This document shows, piece by piece, positions 25,290 through 33,634 of a DNA stretch of 39,009 bases; the stretch's first letter is position 1; every line of letters starts with the position of its first letter. The notes under the pieces are model-generated. The model was not told the DNA's origin. It worked only from the letters and a program-made list of their open reading frames with translations, and did not search any database. Origin of the DNA: Verrucomicrobiota bacterium (lineage in GTDB: Bacteria; Verrucomicrobiota; Verrucomicrobiia; Chthoniobacterales; Chthoniobacteraceae); assembly GCA_026398235.1 (NCBI GenBank), contig JAPLTE010000022.1:1-39009 (forward strand). The letters run 5' to 3'. The position numbers and the translations under genes were made by a program.

Positions 25290-26315
25290 ATGAAGATCCT
25301 CATCCTCAAGCTCAAACGCATCGGTGACCTGATCCTGACCACGCCCGCTTTGCTGGCGTTGCGGCAGGCGTTTCCCGATGCGCACCTGACCCTTTGTATC
25401 TTGGAAAATTGCGAGGGATTGGTCCCGGCGCTGCCTTGTGTGGATGAGACGCTGGTGTTTCGGTATAGGCGCCCGAATCTCCAACTCCTCGCCCGATTGG
25501 CCCGGGGCGGGTTTGATTTCTGCCTCGATTTCACCGGCAACGACCGTTCCGCTTTCTTCAGCCTGCTTTCGCGCGCCCCACGCCGGATTACCTGGGGGTG
25601 GGTCAAACGCTCCCGGCATCGCCAACTCGCTTTCAACGCATTTGTGGATTCGAGCGTGCGGGAGAACCACACCATCGACCATCATCTCGACCTGCTTGCG
25701 CCGTTGGGGATTGAGCGGCGCGACGTGCCGGTCACGCTGCATCTTCCCTCCGGCGCGGAAGAAAGCGCGGCGCGGATTCTCTCCGAGGCGGGCATCGAGG
25801 GGCGCTACGCCGTGGTGCACCCCGGAACGGCGCGCGCGGAAAAATACTGGCTGCCGGAACGGTGGGCCACCATTATAGACCATGTCCAGGGGGAACTCGG
25901 TTTGCCATGCTTGGTGACGGGCAGCAGCGCCGCATTTGAGCAGGCGCATCTCCAGGCCATTCGCGCAAAACTGCGCACTCCGTGGCGGGACGGCTCGGGA
26001 AAAGCGGACCTGCTTGGATTGGCAGTCCTCATCCGAGGGGCAACCCTTTTGATGAGCATGGATTCCGCCCCGGTGCATTTCGGAGCCGCCTTCGGCACCC
26101 CTCAGATTGCGCTTTTTGGCGAGACGAATCCTTTCGCCTGGCGGCCCCGGCATGATCGGGCTTTGGTTTTATATGCCGGGCAGGCGCAGCCGCTTACACA
26201 ATTTGAACCGCGGGCAAAGCCGTGCCCGCTGAGCGATTTATCGACGGAGGCGGTGCTGGGTGCTATAAGCTCGCTCACGCAGCGCCTCCAAACGGCGCAT
26301 TTTTCCCATTCATGA
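25290..26315 (+). CDS. GT9-family heptosyltransferase (first copy)
   Basis: 341-aa cytoplasmic enzyme of the ADP-heptose:LPS heptosyltransferase family. N-terminal KILILKLKRIGDLILTTPAL is the diagnostic acceptor-side start. The C-terminal half has VVHPGTARAEKYWLPERWA, and MSMDSAPVHFGAAFGTPQIALF, the ADP-heptose-site region. AAGGGGG at 25277-25283 is a good ribosome site for the ATG at 25290, which fixes the start. The stop overlaps the MsbA-type gene by 4 nt (ATGA), so LPS core assembly and export are coupled. Closest to WaaQ/WaaF-like members, but the exact heptose position cannot be told. Confidence 0.9.
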   Translation: MKILILKLKRIGDLILTTPALLALRQAFPDAHLTLCILENCEGLVPALPCVDETLVFRYRRPNLQLLARLARGGFDFCLDFTGNDRSAFFSLLSRAPRRITWGWVKRSRHRQLAFNAFVDSSVRENHTIDHHLDLLAPLGIERRDVPVTLHLPSGAEESAARILSEAGIEGRYAVVHPGTARAEKYWLPERWATIIDHVQGELGLPCLVTGSSAAFEQAHLQAIRAKLRTPWRDGSGKADLLGLAVLIRGATLLMSMDSAPVHFGAAFGTPQIALFGETNPFAWRPRHDRALVLYAGQAQPLTQFEPRAKPCPLSDLSTEAVLGAISSLTQRLQTAHFSHS

Positions 26316-28144
26316 GCAAGAAATCCAAACAGATGCCCAAGATTCCGATGCGCGAACTGCTGCGCCGGATGTGGGTTCCGTACAAACAGCTCCTCCCGTA
26401 TCTTGCGACCTACAAAGCGCGTTTTATCCTGGGCCTGGCCTGCGGTGTCGGCGCGGGCTTCAGTAATTCGATGGTGCCGTTGACGCTCAAACGGGTCGCG
26501 GATCACATCTTTCCCGATGGTTCCAAGCATGTCGGCAAGGAACTGCTCAACCACGGTCCTGCGGTGAACACGATGATCTGGATCTGTGCGTTGATTCCCA
26601 CGGTCATGTTGATCCGGAGCGTTTTGGGCTACCTGAACACCTATTATATCTCCTGGGTCAGTCTGAAGCTGCTCAACGACATCCGCAACGATCTGTTCCG
26701 GAAAATCATGATTCAGCCGCTCTCGTTTTTTAACACGCGGCATTCGGGGGTGTTGATCGGCCATATCATGAATGACTCCCGGATGGCGCAGGCGGCGCTT
26801 TCGCAAGTCAGCGCGGATGTGGTCACCCAGCCGGTCACGGTGATTACCTCCATTGGCGTGCTCCTCTACCTGGATTGGCGCTTTACGATCATCAGCCTGA
26901 TTCTCTTCCCCGTCTGCCTCATTCCCATTTCCGTCTTTGGAAGAAAAGTCCGCCGGGCTGGCGGCTCCGAAGAGGCCCAAGCTGGCATGATGATGGTGAT
27001 CTTGCAGGAAGCGTTTGCGGGAGTGCGCGTGGTCAAAGCTCTCGCGCGCGAAAAGCACGCCATCGGGCAATTCGAGGAGGCGGGCAATCATCAATTTAAG
27101 GTCGCCATCAAGGTGCGCAGAGCCATTGAAATTGTCGGCCCGATTATTGAGGCGGTCTCGGCGGTGGGGGTGATGATGGCGCTCGTGTATGTGGGCGTGC
27201 GGGGGATTTCCGCCGGGACGTTCCTCGCGTTGGTCTCTGCGCTTTTCATGATGTATGACCCCGTGAAAAAGCTCAGCAAGATCCACCTCCAGCTTCAAAA
27301 AGCGCTGGTCTCCACGGAGCGGATTTTTGAACTGATGCAGATCAAGCCTGAGATTCAGGATGCTCCCGATGCCATCGAACTGGGCCGGGTGCGCGGCGAT
27401 GTGGTGTTTGAGGACGTTTCCTTCAGTTACCGCGCCGACCTGCCCCCTGCGATTCAAGAGATCAATCTCAAGATCGAATCCGGCAAGACGTACGCCCTTG
27501 TGGGCCAGAGTGGCGCGGGCAAGAGCACCATACTGAGCCTGTTGCTGCGGTTCTATGATCCGCAGGCGGGCTCGATCCGCATGGACGGCCACGATCTGCG
27601 CGCGGTTTCCCAGGCCTCGTTGCGCAAAAACATCGCCATCGTCACGCAGGATACGTTTTTGTTTCATACCACCATTATGGAGAACATCCGCTATGGGAGG
27701 CTCGACGCGACCGACCAGGAGGTGTACGCCGCCGCCGAGCAGGCGTTTGCGCATGACTTCATTTGCGCTCAGCCCAATGGGTATGCAACCGTGGTCGGCG
27801 ACAAAGGGTGCATGCTTTCCGGCGGCCAGCAGCAGCGGGTCGCCATCGCCCGCGCCCTGCTGAAAAACGCGCCGATTTTGCTGCTCGACGAAGCCACCAG
27901 CGCGTTGGATTCTGAATCCGAACAAAAAATCCAACTCGCCCTTGAACGTCTGGCCGCCGGGCGTACTGTGATTGCCATCGCCCACCGGCTCTCCACCATT
28001 TTAAAAGCCGACCAGATTGTCAGCATGGTGGACGGACGCATTGTGGAAAAGGGAACCCATGAGGAACTCTTCGAGCAGAGCGGGAATTACCGGCGGTTGT
28101 ATGACTTACAATTTACTCAGCACGAAAACGGAGTGCCTGCCTAA
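26312..28144 (+). CDS. msbA: MsbA-type ABC exporter (lipid A / LPS flippase)
   Basis: 610-aa half-transporter with one membrane domain (~30-320, six helices) fused to one ATPase domain. ATPase motifs: Walker A GQSGAGKST near residue 398, the Q-loop region IVTQDTFLF, ABC signature LSGGQQQR, Walker B ILLLDEATSALD, and the switch histidine in AIAHRLSTI. Homodimers flip core lipid A across the inner membrane. Location behind a heptosyltransferase with a 4-nt overlap favours MsbA over a drug exporter, but general exporters of this family look alike. The ATG at 26312 is used; a GTG-led extension lies inside the GT9 gene. Confidence 0.88.
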   Translation: MSKKSKQMPKIPMRELLRRMWVPYKQLLPYLATYKARFILGLACGVGAGFSNSMVPLTLKRVADHIFPDGSKHVGKELLNHGPAVNTMIWICALIPTVMLIRSVLGYLNTYYISWVSLKLLNDIRNDLFRKIMIQPLSFFNTRHSGVLIGHIMNDSRMAQAALSQVSADVVTQPVTVITSIGVLLYLDWRFTIISLILFPVCLIPISVFGRKVRRAGGSEEAQAGMMMVILQEAFAGVRVVKALAREKHAIGQFEEAGNHQFKVAIKVRRAIEIVGPIIEAVSAVGVMMALVYVGVRGISAGTFLALVSALFMMYDPVKKLSKIHLQLQKALVSTERIFELMQIKPEIQDAPDAIELGRVRGDVVFEDVSFSYRADLPPAIQEINLKIESGKTYALVGQSGAGKSTILSLLLRFYDPQAGSIRMDGHDLRAVSQASLRKNIAIVTQDTFLFHTTIMENIRYGRLDATDQEVYAAAEQAFAHDFICAQPNGYATVVGDKGCMLSGGQQQRVAIARALLKNAPILLLDEATSALDSESEQKIQLALERLAAGRTVIAIAHRLSTILKADQIVSMVDGRIVEKGTHEELFEQSGNYRRLYDLQFTQHENGVPA

Positions 28145-28147
28145 TTT

Positions 28148-28615
28148 ATGAAACGCCTCGCTTTGATCCTGCTATTGGTTTGCGCCACCACCGGGTATTC
28201 CCAAGAGGGGGGTGCCCCCATTAAAGTCACCTCCACGCTCCATGGGGATGGAACGCGCACCGACACGCAGAAAGACATCGACAACCACACCTCGGAAACC
28301 AAGGCCTTCGATTCCTCCAAGAAACTGCTCCAACGTTGCGTCTATACGCTCGACGAGCAAGGGCGGGAAGTGGAAGGCGTGGTATACAACGCCAAAGATG
28401 TGATCGTTTCGCGGGTGGCGTTCAGCTACGATCCGCTCGGGCGCGTGAGCGAGCAGATCGAAAAAACCCCCAATGGTGTGCTGTTGCGCCGACTCGTTTT
28501 TACCCGCGACGCGAAGGGACGCACAACGGTTGTCGCCTACGATGCCCAGGGAAATGTGATAAAGGAAGACGGCAGCACCGCTCCTGCGTCCCGCAAAAAA
28601 GGCAGCCGCAGATAA
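28148..28615 (+). CDS. Small secreted protein with YD-like repeats
   Basis: 155 aa with a signal peptide (MKRLALILLLVCATTGYS). It contains four short repeats of the YD/RHS flavour: LDEQGREVEGVVYN, YDPLGRVSEQI, RDAKGRTTVVAYD and YDAQGNVIKED. These usually make small beta-hairpins. It is far shorter than RHS toxins and has no toxin tip. It starts 3 nt after msbA, so it is cotranscribed with the LPS export genes. The function is unknown; a periplasmic or outer-membrane accessory is possible. Confidence 0.75.
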   Translation: MKRLALILLLVCATTGYSQEGGAPIKVTSTLHGDGTRTDTQKDIDNHTSETKAFDSSKKLLQRCVYTLDEQGREVEGVVYNAKDVIVSRVAFSYDPLGRVSEQIEKTPNGVLLRRLVFTRDAKGRTTVVAYDAQGNVIKEDGSTAPASRKKGSRR

Positions 28616-28616
28616 C

Positions 28617-29579
28617 CTACGCAATCCACCCGGCCACATGCCCCGCGACGGCAGCGAGGTCCGGCGCGGTAGTCGGCTTTTGCGCAGGCGAAGGGGGCGT
28701 CTGCATTTGGCGCATTTGGAATAACGTGCGGTCTTTCCAAACCCACGCTTCGGGTCGGCAGGGTCCGACCAGCGCGGGATCGCTCCAGGTGTGCAGGGAG
28801 AGAAGATGCGGCGTGAGCGCCGCGGCGATATGCATCGGGCCGCTATCGACACTCACCACAAAGCGCGCTTGCCGGATCAGCCAGATGAGCTCGGAAAGCG
28901 TCGTTCGGTTGAGCAGATCGACGTGTTTGCCGTTCATTTTGGGAACGGTGACGTTGGCGCGCCCGGCCAGCACGACCGGGCAGGGGAGCGCTTCGGCAAA
29001 AGCGACGGCTTCTTCGGCGGAAAGCGATTTGCCTTCGCCGCGCGCGAACGGGTGCAGCAACACAAACGGCTCTTCCAAATCGAACCCGGCGGGGCGGCTT
29101 CCGATGGGGAGATTCCAGGTGAGCGGGCCGGTGGTGTCGATGCCGAGCGCGGCCACGAGATGGAGATAGCGGTTCACCGCGTGCTCCCTGGCGACCGGGA
29201 CCGTCCGGTCGTAAAAATAGCGGGCTCCCTCACGGGCATCGGAGAGGCCGAAGAACGCGCCGCCCCGACAAAAACGCCCGATAAGGGCGCTGCGCAGGAG
29301 TCCCTGGAAATCCAGCACGAGATCGCTCCGGTAGGCGGCTCCCGTGGCGCGCAGCCAGCGAAACTGTTTGAGAACCGAGCCGCTGAGTTCGCGTCGTGGA
29401 AAAAGCACGATTTCGTCCACGTCCGGGTTACCTTCGAGCAGGGGAGCCCATTCCGGGTTGACGATCCAACGCAGCCGGGCTTGAGGGTAAGCGCGCTTGA
29501 GGAGTGCGACTGCCGGAAGCGTGTGGACGACGTCGCCCAGCGAACTGGGTTTGACGACGAGAATCGAGCGGGGGGACAT
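28617..29579 (-). CDS. GT9-family heptosyltransferase (second copy)
   Basis: 320-aa enzyme of the same family as the gene at 25290 but clearly divergent. N-terminal SILVVKPSSLGDVVHTLPAV resembles heptosyltransferase I (WaaC) types. Acceptor and donor motifs: RWIVNPEWAPLLEGNP, LVLDFQGLLRSALIG and FVVSVDSGPMHIAAAL. It probably adds the first heptose to Kdo of the inner core. Convergent with the YD-like gene with only 1 nt between the stop codons. The upstream phosphoesterase stop is 2 nt from its start, so the two form a unit. Confidence 0.88.
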   Translation of the reverse strand: MSPRSILVVKPSSLGDVVHTLPAVALLKRAYPQARLRWIVNPEWAPLLEGNPDVDEIVLFPRRELSGSVLKQFRWLRATGAAYRSDLVLDFQGLLRSALIGRFCRGGAFFGLSDAREGARYFYDRTVPVAREHAVNRYLHLVAALGIDTTGPLTWNLPIGSRPAGFDLEEPFVLLHPFARGEGKSLSAEEAVAFAEALPCPVVLAGRANVTVPKMNGKHVDLLNRTTLSELIWLIRQARFVVSVDSGPMHIAAALTPHLLSLHTWSDPALVGPCRPEAWVWKDRTLFQMRQMQTPPSPAQKPTTAPDLAAVAGHVAGWIA

Positions 29580-29581
29580 GG

Positions 29582-30304
29582 CTAATTGCCCAGCGCCAAG
29601 CGATCGGCGAGCCGTTGGGGCAACCCGGCTTCGACCACTTTATCTTGCGCCGTGTTGATGTCGTACTCGAGCCGGCGCAGTTCCACGAGATTTTTGTCGG
29701 CGTGGTAAATGCAGTAGGAGGCATGCCAATCCCCATCGCGCGGCTGGCCCACGCTGCCGACGTTGATGAAATATTTTTTGCCCGGCTCGATGTGCAGCAT
29801 TTCGAGCGGAACCGGGCGCACGATCTCATCCCGAACGAAAGCGCGGGGGGCATGGGTGTGGCCGTAGAAACAGACGTTGGTGTACTGGTAATTGAAACTC
29901 GCGGCGGCGTCGAGCTGGTTGAAAACGTATCCCCACTGGTGGGGCATATCCAGCGTGGCGTGGACGATGGTGAAATCCCGCACCTGGCGTATGAGCCGCA
30001 GGCTTGCCAGCCAGCATTTATCGTCCTCGGTGAGTTGCTCGCGAGTCCAGCGAATCGCGGCATCGGCGAGCGGGTTGAAAATATCGCGCGAATCCGTGAG
30101 GTGCGCCTGTTCGTCATGGTTGCCTTTCACGACGGGGCAGCCCAGTTCGCGAATAATATTCAGGCATTCATGCGGATTCGCATTGTAGCCGACCACGTCG
30201 CCGATGCAGGCGTGATGCGTGCAGCCGCATTCCTTGGCGTCGGCCAAAACGGCTTGCAACGCTTCTAGATTCGCATGGATATCACCAAAAATTGCAAAAC
30301 GCAT
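29582..30304 (-). CDS. Calcineurin-like metallophosphoesterase
   Basis: 240-aa cytoplasmic enzyme. Metal-binding motifs in order: GDIHAN (Asp8, His10), GDVVGYNANPHEC, GNHDEQ, the VHATLD histidine and GHTHAPR. This is the metallophosphoesterase domain-2 pattern (YfcE-like). The natural substrate, probably a small phosphodiester, cannot be told. Two nt separate it from the heptosyltransferase downstream, so they are cotranscribed; a link to LPS precursor metabolism is possible but unproven. Confidence 0.88.
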   Translation of the reverse strand: MRFAIFGDIHANLEALQAVLADAKECGCTHHACIGDVVGYNANPHECLNIIRELGCPVVKGNHDEQAHLTDSRDIFNPLADAAIRWTREQLTEDDKCWLASLRLIRQVRDFTIVHATLDMPHQWGYVFNQLDAAASFNYQYTNVCFYGHTHAPRAFVRDEIVRPVPLEMLHIEPGKKYFINVGSVGQPRDGDWHASYCIYHADKNLVELRRLEYDINTAQDKVVEAGLPQRLADRLALGN

Positions 30305-30334
30305 GGGTGGCCGCTGATCTTGTATGTACGTGTA

Positions 30335-31102
30335 TTATTGCGTCTTTGCGGCCGGTTTGTAAACCCTTTGCTCTGGAGGAATGTGCAGTTTTTCTTCCAA
30401 CGCCTGGATTCGGCTCAGCAGCATCGGCGTGCGTTCTGATGGACCGCTCCAGTACAGCTTCAGCAGAAGCTTATACGCCTCGGATTCCCTGCCGGGGACC
30501 CGGCAGAGTTCGTAAAGGGCAAACCGCTTTTCGTACCCCATGCAGTCCGGGAACTCGGCGGCTTTGGCATACGCTTGGGAGGCGCCGAGGTGGTCATTCG
30601 TTTTTTCCATCAGCAGGAAACCGAGCCGGTTGTAGAGCACGGACCGGTCCGGATTGTTGCGAATGCCGCGTTCCAGAAACTCGCGTCCTTGTTGAATAAA
30701 CGCACGCCGCGCTTTTTCGCGCAATGTTTGCCGGGGCTGTTTCGGGTCGTCGAGAGCAGCCTGTGCGGCATCAAACGCCATATACCACGCCCCCATTTCC
30801 CAGTTCAGGGTGCTGCGCGGCTGGAGCGTGGTGATTTGGTTGTATAAAAAGATCACCCGGCTCCATTGGGTGTTTTCCCATGCCGCAGCGGCTTGCAGGG
30901 AGAGGAAATCGGCGATCACTCCCCGAAACCCGCTCAACGCGGCCAGGAAAGCTCCCTGCCCGATTTGCTCCCGCAGGGTGAGGTTGAGGGTGGCGCTGTG
31001 AAAATAGGCGGCGCGGTGGGCATTGTGGAGGGACTGTTCCAAAGGGAGCTTTGCCGCTCCGAAAACGAGCAGGGCGACGAGGACGGCGGCGATCCGGTTC
31101 AT
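30335..31102 (-). CDS. TPR-like exported or anchored protein paired with ABC transporter
   Basis: 255 aa. An N-terminal hydrophobic segment (AAVLVALLVFGAAKL) acts as signal or anchor. The rest is helical: FRGVIADFLSLQAAAAWENTQW, NQITTLQPRSTLNWEMGAW, then TPR-type helix pairs (REFLERGIRNNPDRSVLYNRLG; LGASQAYAKAAEFP). It shares order and strand with the ABC-2 permease and ATPase upstream, which suggests a periplasmic partner of that transporter. The name is provisional; I know the sequence pattern only as an unnamed family. Confidence 0.7.
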   Translation of the reverse strand: MNRIAAVLVALLVFGAAKLPLEQSLHNAHRAAYFHSATLNLTLREQIGQGAFLAALSGFRGVIADFLSLQAAAAWENTQWSRVIFLYNQITTLQPRSTLNWEMGAWYMAFDAAQAALDDPKQPRQTLREKARRAFIQQGREFLERGIRNNPDRSVLYNRLGFLLMEKTNDHLGASQAYAKAAEFPDCMGYEKRFALYELCRVPGRESEAYKLLLKLYWSGPSERTPMLLSRIQALEEKLHIPPEQRVYKPAAKTQ

Positions 31103-31137
31103 ACTCTTTCCCTCGGCGACAGGGGGTTTTCAGCGCG

Positions 31138-31170
31138 TGTCATCCCGGGCATAGCGCGTTCGGGATGACA
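31138..31170. repeat. Perfect inverted repeat between the ABC permease and TPR genes
   Basis: Arms TGTCATCCCG (31138-31147) and CGGGATGACA (31161-31170) form a 10-bp perfect stem with a 13-nt loop. It lies in the 115-nt gap inside the presumed ABC-TPR unit. No T-run follows on the minus strand. It could attenuate or stabilise the message, or be a dispersed element. A palindrome GAACCGGTTC lies at 31201-31210. Confidence 0.6.
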
Positions 31171-31217
31171 AGCATTATGGGGGAGTCTGGACATCTTCGA
31201 GAACCGGTTCGCGATGG

Positions 31218-32108
31218 TTACAGCTCTTTTTTGGCGAACATCAAATAGGCCAGCCATGTGTAGACGGCGACATAGAGACACCCGAGCCCGACGGTTTGCA
31301 GGAAAAGCCCTGGGGCGATGGAATTGCCGGCCAGGATGTCGTCGGCCAGATTAAAAAGCTGCAAATCCGGGAAAATCCGGGCGATCACGGCGCAAAGATC
31401 CCGGGCAAACCAGGCGTTCCCTCCGCCTACTGCGTATTCCCGGGCAATCGGCACGAGATGGCCGATGAAGTAAACCGCAACGGAAACGACAATGGTGAAG
31501 ATCCACGACGAAGCGAAAGTCGAGATCAACAGCGTGAGCGAGGCGAAGATCGCCGCTTTTAAATAAATGGCGATCACCCCCGGCACGAGCGACCAGGTGA
31601 AGGCCGAGGCTTTCACATTGCGCACGAGCTCCGCGATTTGTGCCGGGTCGGTCAACTGCGTTTCCCGGATGGACTCGACAATCATGAGCTGTTCTTTAAG
31701 GAAGAGGACCGCCGCGAACATCCCGCTCATCACCCCCATCGCAATCCCCAGCAGCAGCAGCACGCCCAAGAGTTTGCCGAGGAGATACTCGAAGCGGTGG
31801 ACCGGTTTGGCGAGGATCGTGTAGAGCGTCCGGTCTTCGATGTCCTTGGGCAGCAACATCGCCGTGGCCAGCACTGCCAGCAGCCACGTGAAAACGGACA
31901 TCGCCCCGAGCGACACATCTTTGAGAACCTGGAATTGCAATTCCGGCCGCAAAAAGCCCATGAAAAAGGAAGCGCCGATGAGCACCACGGCGAAGATCAG
32001 CAGGAAATAGAACACCTTTTGGCGCACCAGTTCCAGGAGCGTGTTGCCGACGATGGCGTTTACGCGGGCCGGAGAAAAAGCGGTGTGCCGGGGTTGCACG
32101 GGTTTCAT
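31218..32108 (-). CDS. ABC-2-type transporter permease
   Basis: 296-aa inner-membrane protein with about six hydrophobic helices, including FYFLLIFAVVLIGASFFMG, FTWLLAVLATAMLLP and LLLLGIAMGVMSGMFAAVLF. The motif EDRTLYTILAKPVHRFEYLLGKLLG after the second helix is typical of ABC-2 permeases. It needs the ATPase encoded just upstream, whose stop overlaps its start by 4 nt. The cargo is unknown; the group includes exporters and copper/nitrous-oxide-type NosY permeases. Confidence 0.87.
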   Translation of the reverse strand: MKPVQPRHTAFSPARVNAIVGNTLLELVRQKVFYFLLIFAVVLIGASFFMGFLRPELQFQVLKDVSLGAMSVFTWLLAVLATAMLLPKDIEDRTLYTILAKPVHRFEYLLGKLLGVLLLLGIAMGVMSGMFAAVLFLKEQLMIVESIRETQLTDPAQIAELVRNVKASAFTWSLVPGVIAIYLKAAIFASLTLLISTFASSWIFTIVVSVAVYFIGHLVPIAREYAVGGGNAWFARDLCAVIARIFPDLQLFNLADDILAGNSIAPGLFLQTVGLGCLYVAVYTWLAYLMFAKKEL

Positions 32109-32944
32109 TTCGTCACCTCCAGGAAAAACCGTTCGAGCGTGGTGTGAGGCTGGCTTTTTTCCACCAGCCGCGCTCCGCAGGCCGCGGCCTCAGCTTCGAA
32201 GCGGGCCAGCAGATCGGGTGAAGCATTTTCAAAAATAAGCTGCGTCTGGTTCTCAATGGAGATGAGGGACTCCAGCGGCCCCTCGCGGACGAGTCGTCCG
32301 TTGTGGAGGATGCCTACGCGATCGCATATCTCCTGCACCTGACCCAGCAGATGAGAGCAGAGCAGGATCGTGATGCCCCGGTTCTTGAATTCCAAAATGA
32401 GGTCGCGAATCTCGCGCGAGCCCGCCGGGTCCACTCCCGCCGTGGGTTCGTCGAGCACCAGCAAACGCGGTTCCTGCACGAGCGCCTGCGCCAAGCCGAT
32501 CCGCTGGAGCATCCCTTTGGAATAACCGCCGATCCGACGGTCCGCCGCGTTCTCAAGCCCCACAAGTTTCAACAAATCGCGCGCCCGGTCGCGCAGGACC
32601 GCCCCGCGCAAACCGCAGAGTTTGCCATAGAACCGGAGCGTTTCTTCGCCGGTGAGGTATTTGTAAAAATACGGATTCTCGGGCAGGTAACCGACTTCCT
32701 CATGACTTGCGACGAGCGCGGAATCGCGTCCAAAAATTTGCGTGCTGCCCGAAGAGGCGGGCACCAGCCCGAGCAGGATCTTCATTGTCGTGCTCTTGCC
32801 GGAGCCGTTGGGCCCGAGCAACCCATAGACCTGGCCCGGCTCCACCGAGAGGGTCAAATCATGAACGGCCGTGACCCGCTCCCGCTTGAACGGGATGGGA
32901 TACACTTTCGTCAAGTTGCGGATCGAAATGGCGGGTGCGGGCAT
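32105..32944 (-). CDS. ABC transporter ATP-binding protein
   Basis: 279-aa ATPase. Walker A LLGPNGSGKSTTMKIL, Q-loop region VGYLPENPYFYKYLTGEE, signature YSKGMLQRIGLAQAL, Walker B LLVLDEPTAGVDP and H-loop LCSHLLGQ. The signature is the YSKGM form seen with ABC-2 partners. The ATG at 32944 (MPAPAISIRNLTKVY) is preferred to the frame start at 32992, as it directly precedes the first strand. The C-terminal ~70 residues are a regulatory-type extension. Forms a unit with the permease and TPR gene downstream. Confidence 0.9.
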   Translation of the reverse strand: MPAPAISIRNLTKVYPIPFKRERVTAVHDLTLSVEPGQVYGLLGPNGSGKSTTMKILLGLVPASSGSTQIFGRDSALVASHEEVGYLPENPYFYKYLTGEETLRFYGKLCGLRGAVLRDRARDLLKLVGLENAADRRIGGYSKGMLQRIGLAQALVQEPRLLVLDEPTAGVDPAGSREIRDLILEFKNRGITILLCSHLLGQVQEICDRVGILHNGRLVREGPLESLISIENQTQLIFENASPDLLARFEAEAAACGARLVEKSQPHTTLERFFLEVTK

Positions 32945-32990
32945 GGATGGAAAAACCGGGGCCAATTTGCCGTGGATCAAAGGGAAATGC

Positions 32991-33128
32991 AAATCTGGAA
33001 CTCAGGGAGCAGAAATCGCGTGGAATGGGTATTTATTAAGAAGAAGAGGATCAGGAAGTCAGGAAATCAGGAAAAGGAGAGATGCTTGTAAGCTTGTTCC
33101 CCTCCTGAGTTCCTGAGTTCCTGATTTT
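32991..33128. repeat. Word-repeat inverted repeat between the Trm112-like and ABC genes
   Basis: Three tandem 8-bp words (ATCAGGAA, GTCAGGAA, ATCAGGAA; 33050-33073) are mirrored by CCTGAGTT, CCTGAGTT, CCTGATTT (33104-33127). A further single copy of the GGAACTCA word sits at 32997-33004. The vocabulary is close to that at 17896-18013. It sits between two same-strand genes, so it could end the transcript of the Trm112-like gene, which lies upstream in transcription. Confidence 0.65.
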
Positions 33129-33139
33129 TCCCTCCTCTT

Positions 33140-33409
33140 TTATGGGTGTGGCGCGAGCTTGAATCCGTGGTCGGGCAGGAGGATCGGGATGCCTCCCTGC
33201 ACCGGATAGCCGACTTGGCCGTCTTCGCGGACCAATACGGCTTCCAAAGGCCCGCCGGAGTTCCATTGCGGCTGCGGGGCATCAACAACAAGCGTCCCCG
33301 CGCAGCGTTTGGCTTCGAGTTGTTCGAGCAGATGGAGCGGGGCAAGCACCAGGCGCTGGCCGGTTTTGGGGCAGCGCAGCAGGTCGAGAAGCTCGGGCGG
33401 GATGGACAT
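33140..33409 (-). CDS. Trm112-like small protein (UPF0434 family)
   Basis: 89 aa. N-terminal LLDLLRCPKTGQRL and C-terminal GQVGYPVQGGIPILLPD match bacterial Trm112-like proteins, small zinc-ribbon-type partners or activators of methyltransferases. Only one Cys of the usual CP..C-type pattern is seen at the N-terminus. The ATG at 33407-33409 is the natural start; a much longer frame upstream overlaps trpC on the other strand and is not real. The partner enzyme is not apparent in the window. Confidence 0.85.
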   Translation of the reverse strand: MSIPPELLDLLRCPKTGQRLVLAPLHLLEQLEAKRCAGTLVVDAPQPQWNSGGPLEAVLVREDGQVGYPVQGGIPILLPDHGFKLAPHP

Positions 33410-33453
33410 GATGGAGCCGTTTATACCACATGCCGCACAATGCAACCTAAAAA

Positions 33454-33538
33454 CCGGAATCGCCCGCGGAGCGGTCGATCCACCTTTGGATTCCCCTTTG
33501 CGATTCGCTGGTGGATCGCGACCTCCGGGCGCGATGGG
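33454..33538. repeat. REP-like pair, head to head (types A and B)
   Basis: Inverted hairpin A at 33459-33479 followed by CCACC (33480-33484), then 25 nt, then GGTGG (33510-33514) and hairpin B at 33515-33535 (arms ATCGCGACC and GGGCGCGAT, loop TCC). Both have the same A-G mismatch in an otherwise paired stem. It lies in the divergent region between the Trm112-like gene and trpC. A 12-bp palindrome GGGAGCGCTCCC follows at 33541-33552. Confidence 0.8.
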
Positions 33539-33560
33539 ACGGGAGCGCTCCCGCTCGCCC

Positions 33561-33592
33561 CTTTTTGCGCCTCTTGCGCTTTTTTGGGCTAA
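33561..33592. repeat. Single-arm word repeat upstream of trpC
   Basis: Words TTGCGCCTC and TTGCGCTTT in tandem, flanked by T-runs. It matches the vocabulary of 15463-15601 but lacks a mirrored arm nearby. It lies 43 nt before the trpC start, immediately after the REP pair. Confidence 0.5.
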
Positions 33593-33634
33593 ATTCTTTT
33601 CCTGTTCCCTCGAAACTGCTCTATTCGGCGCGCC

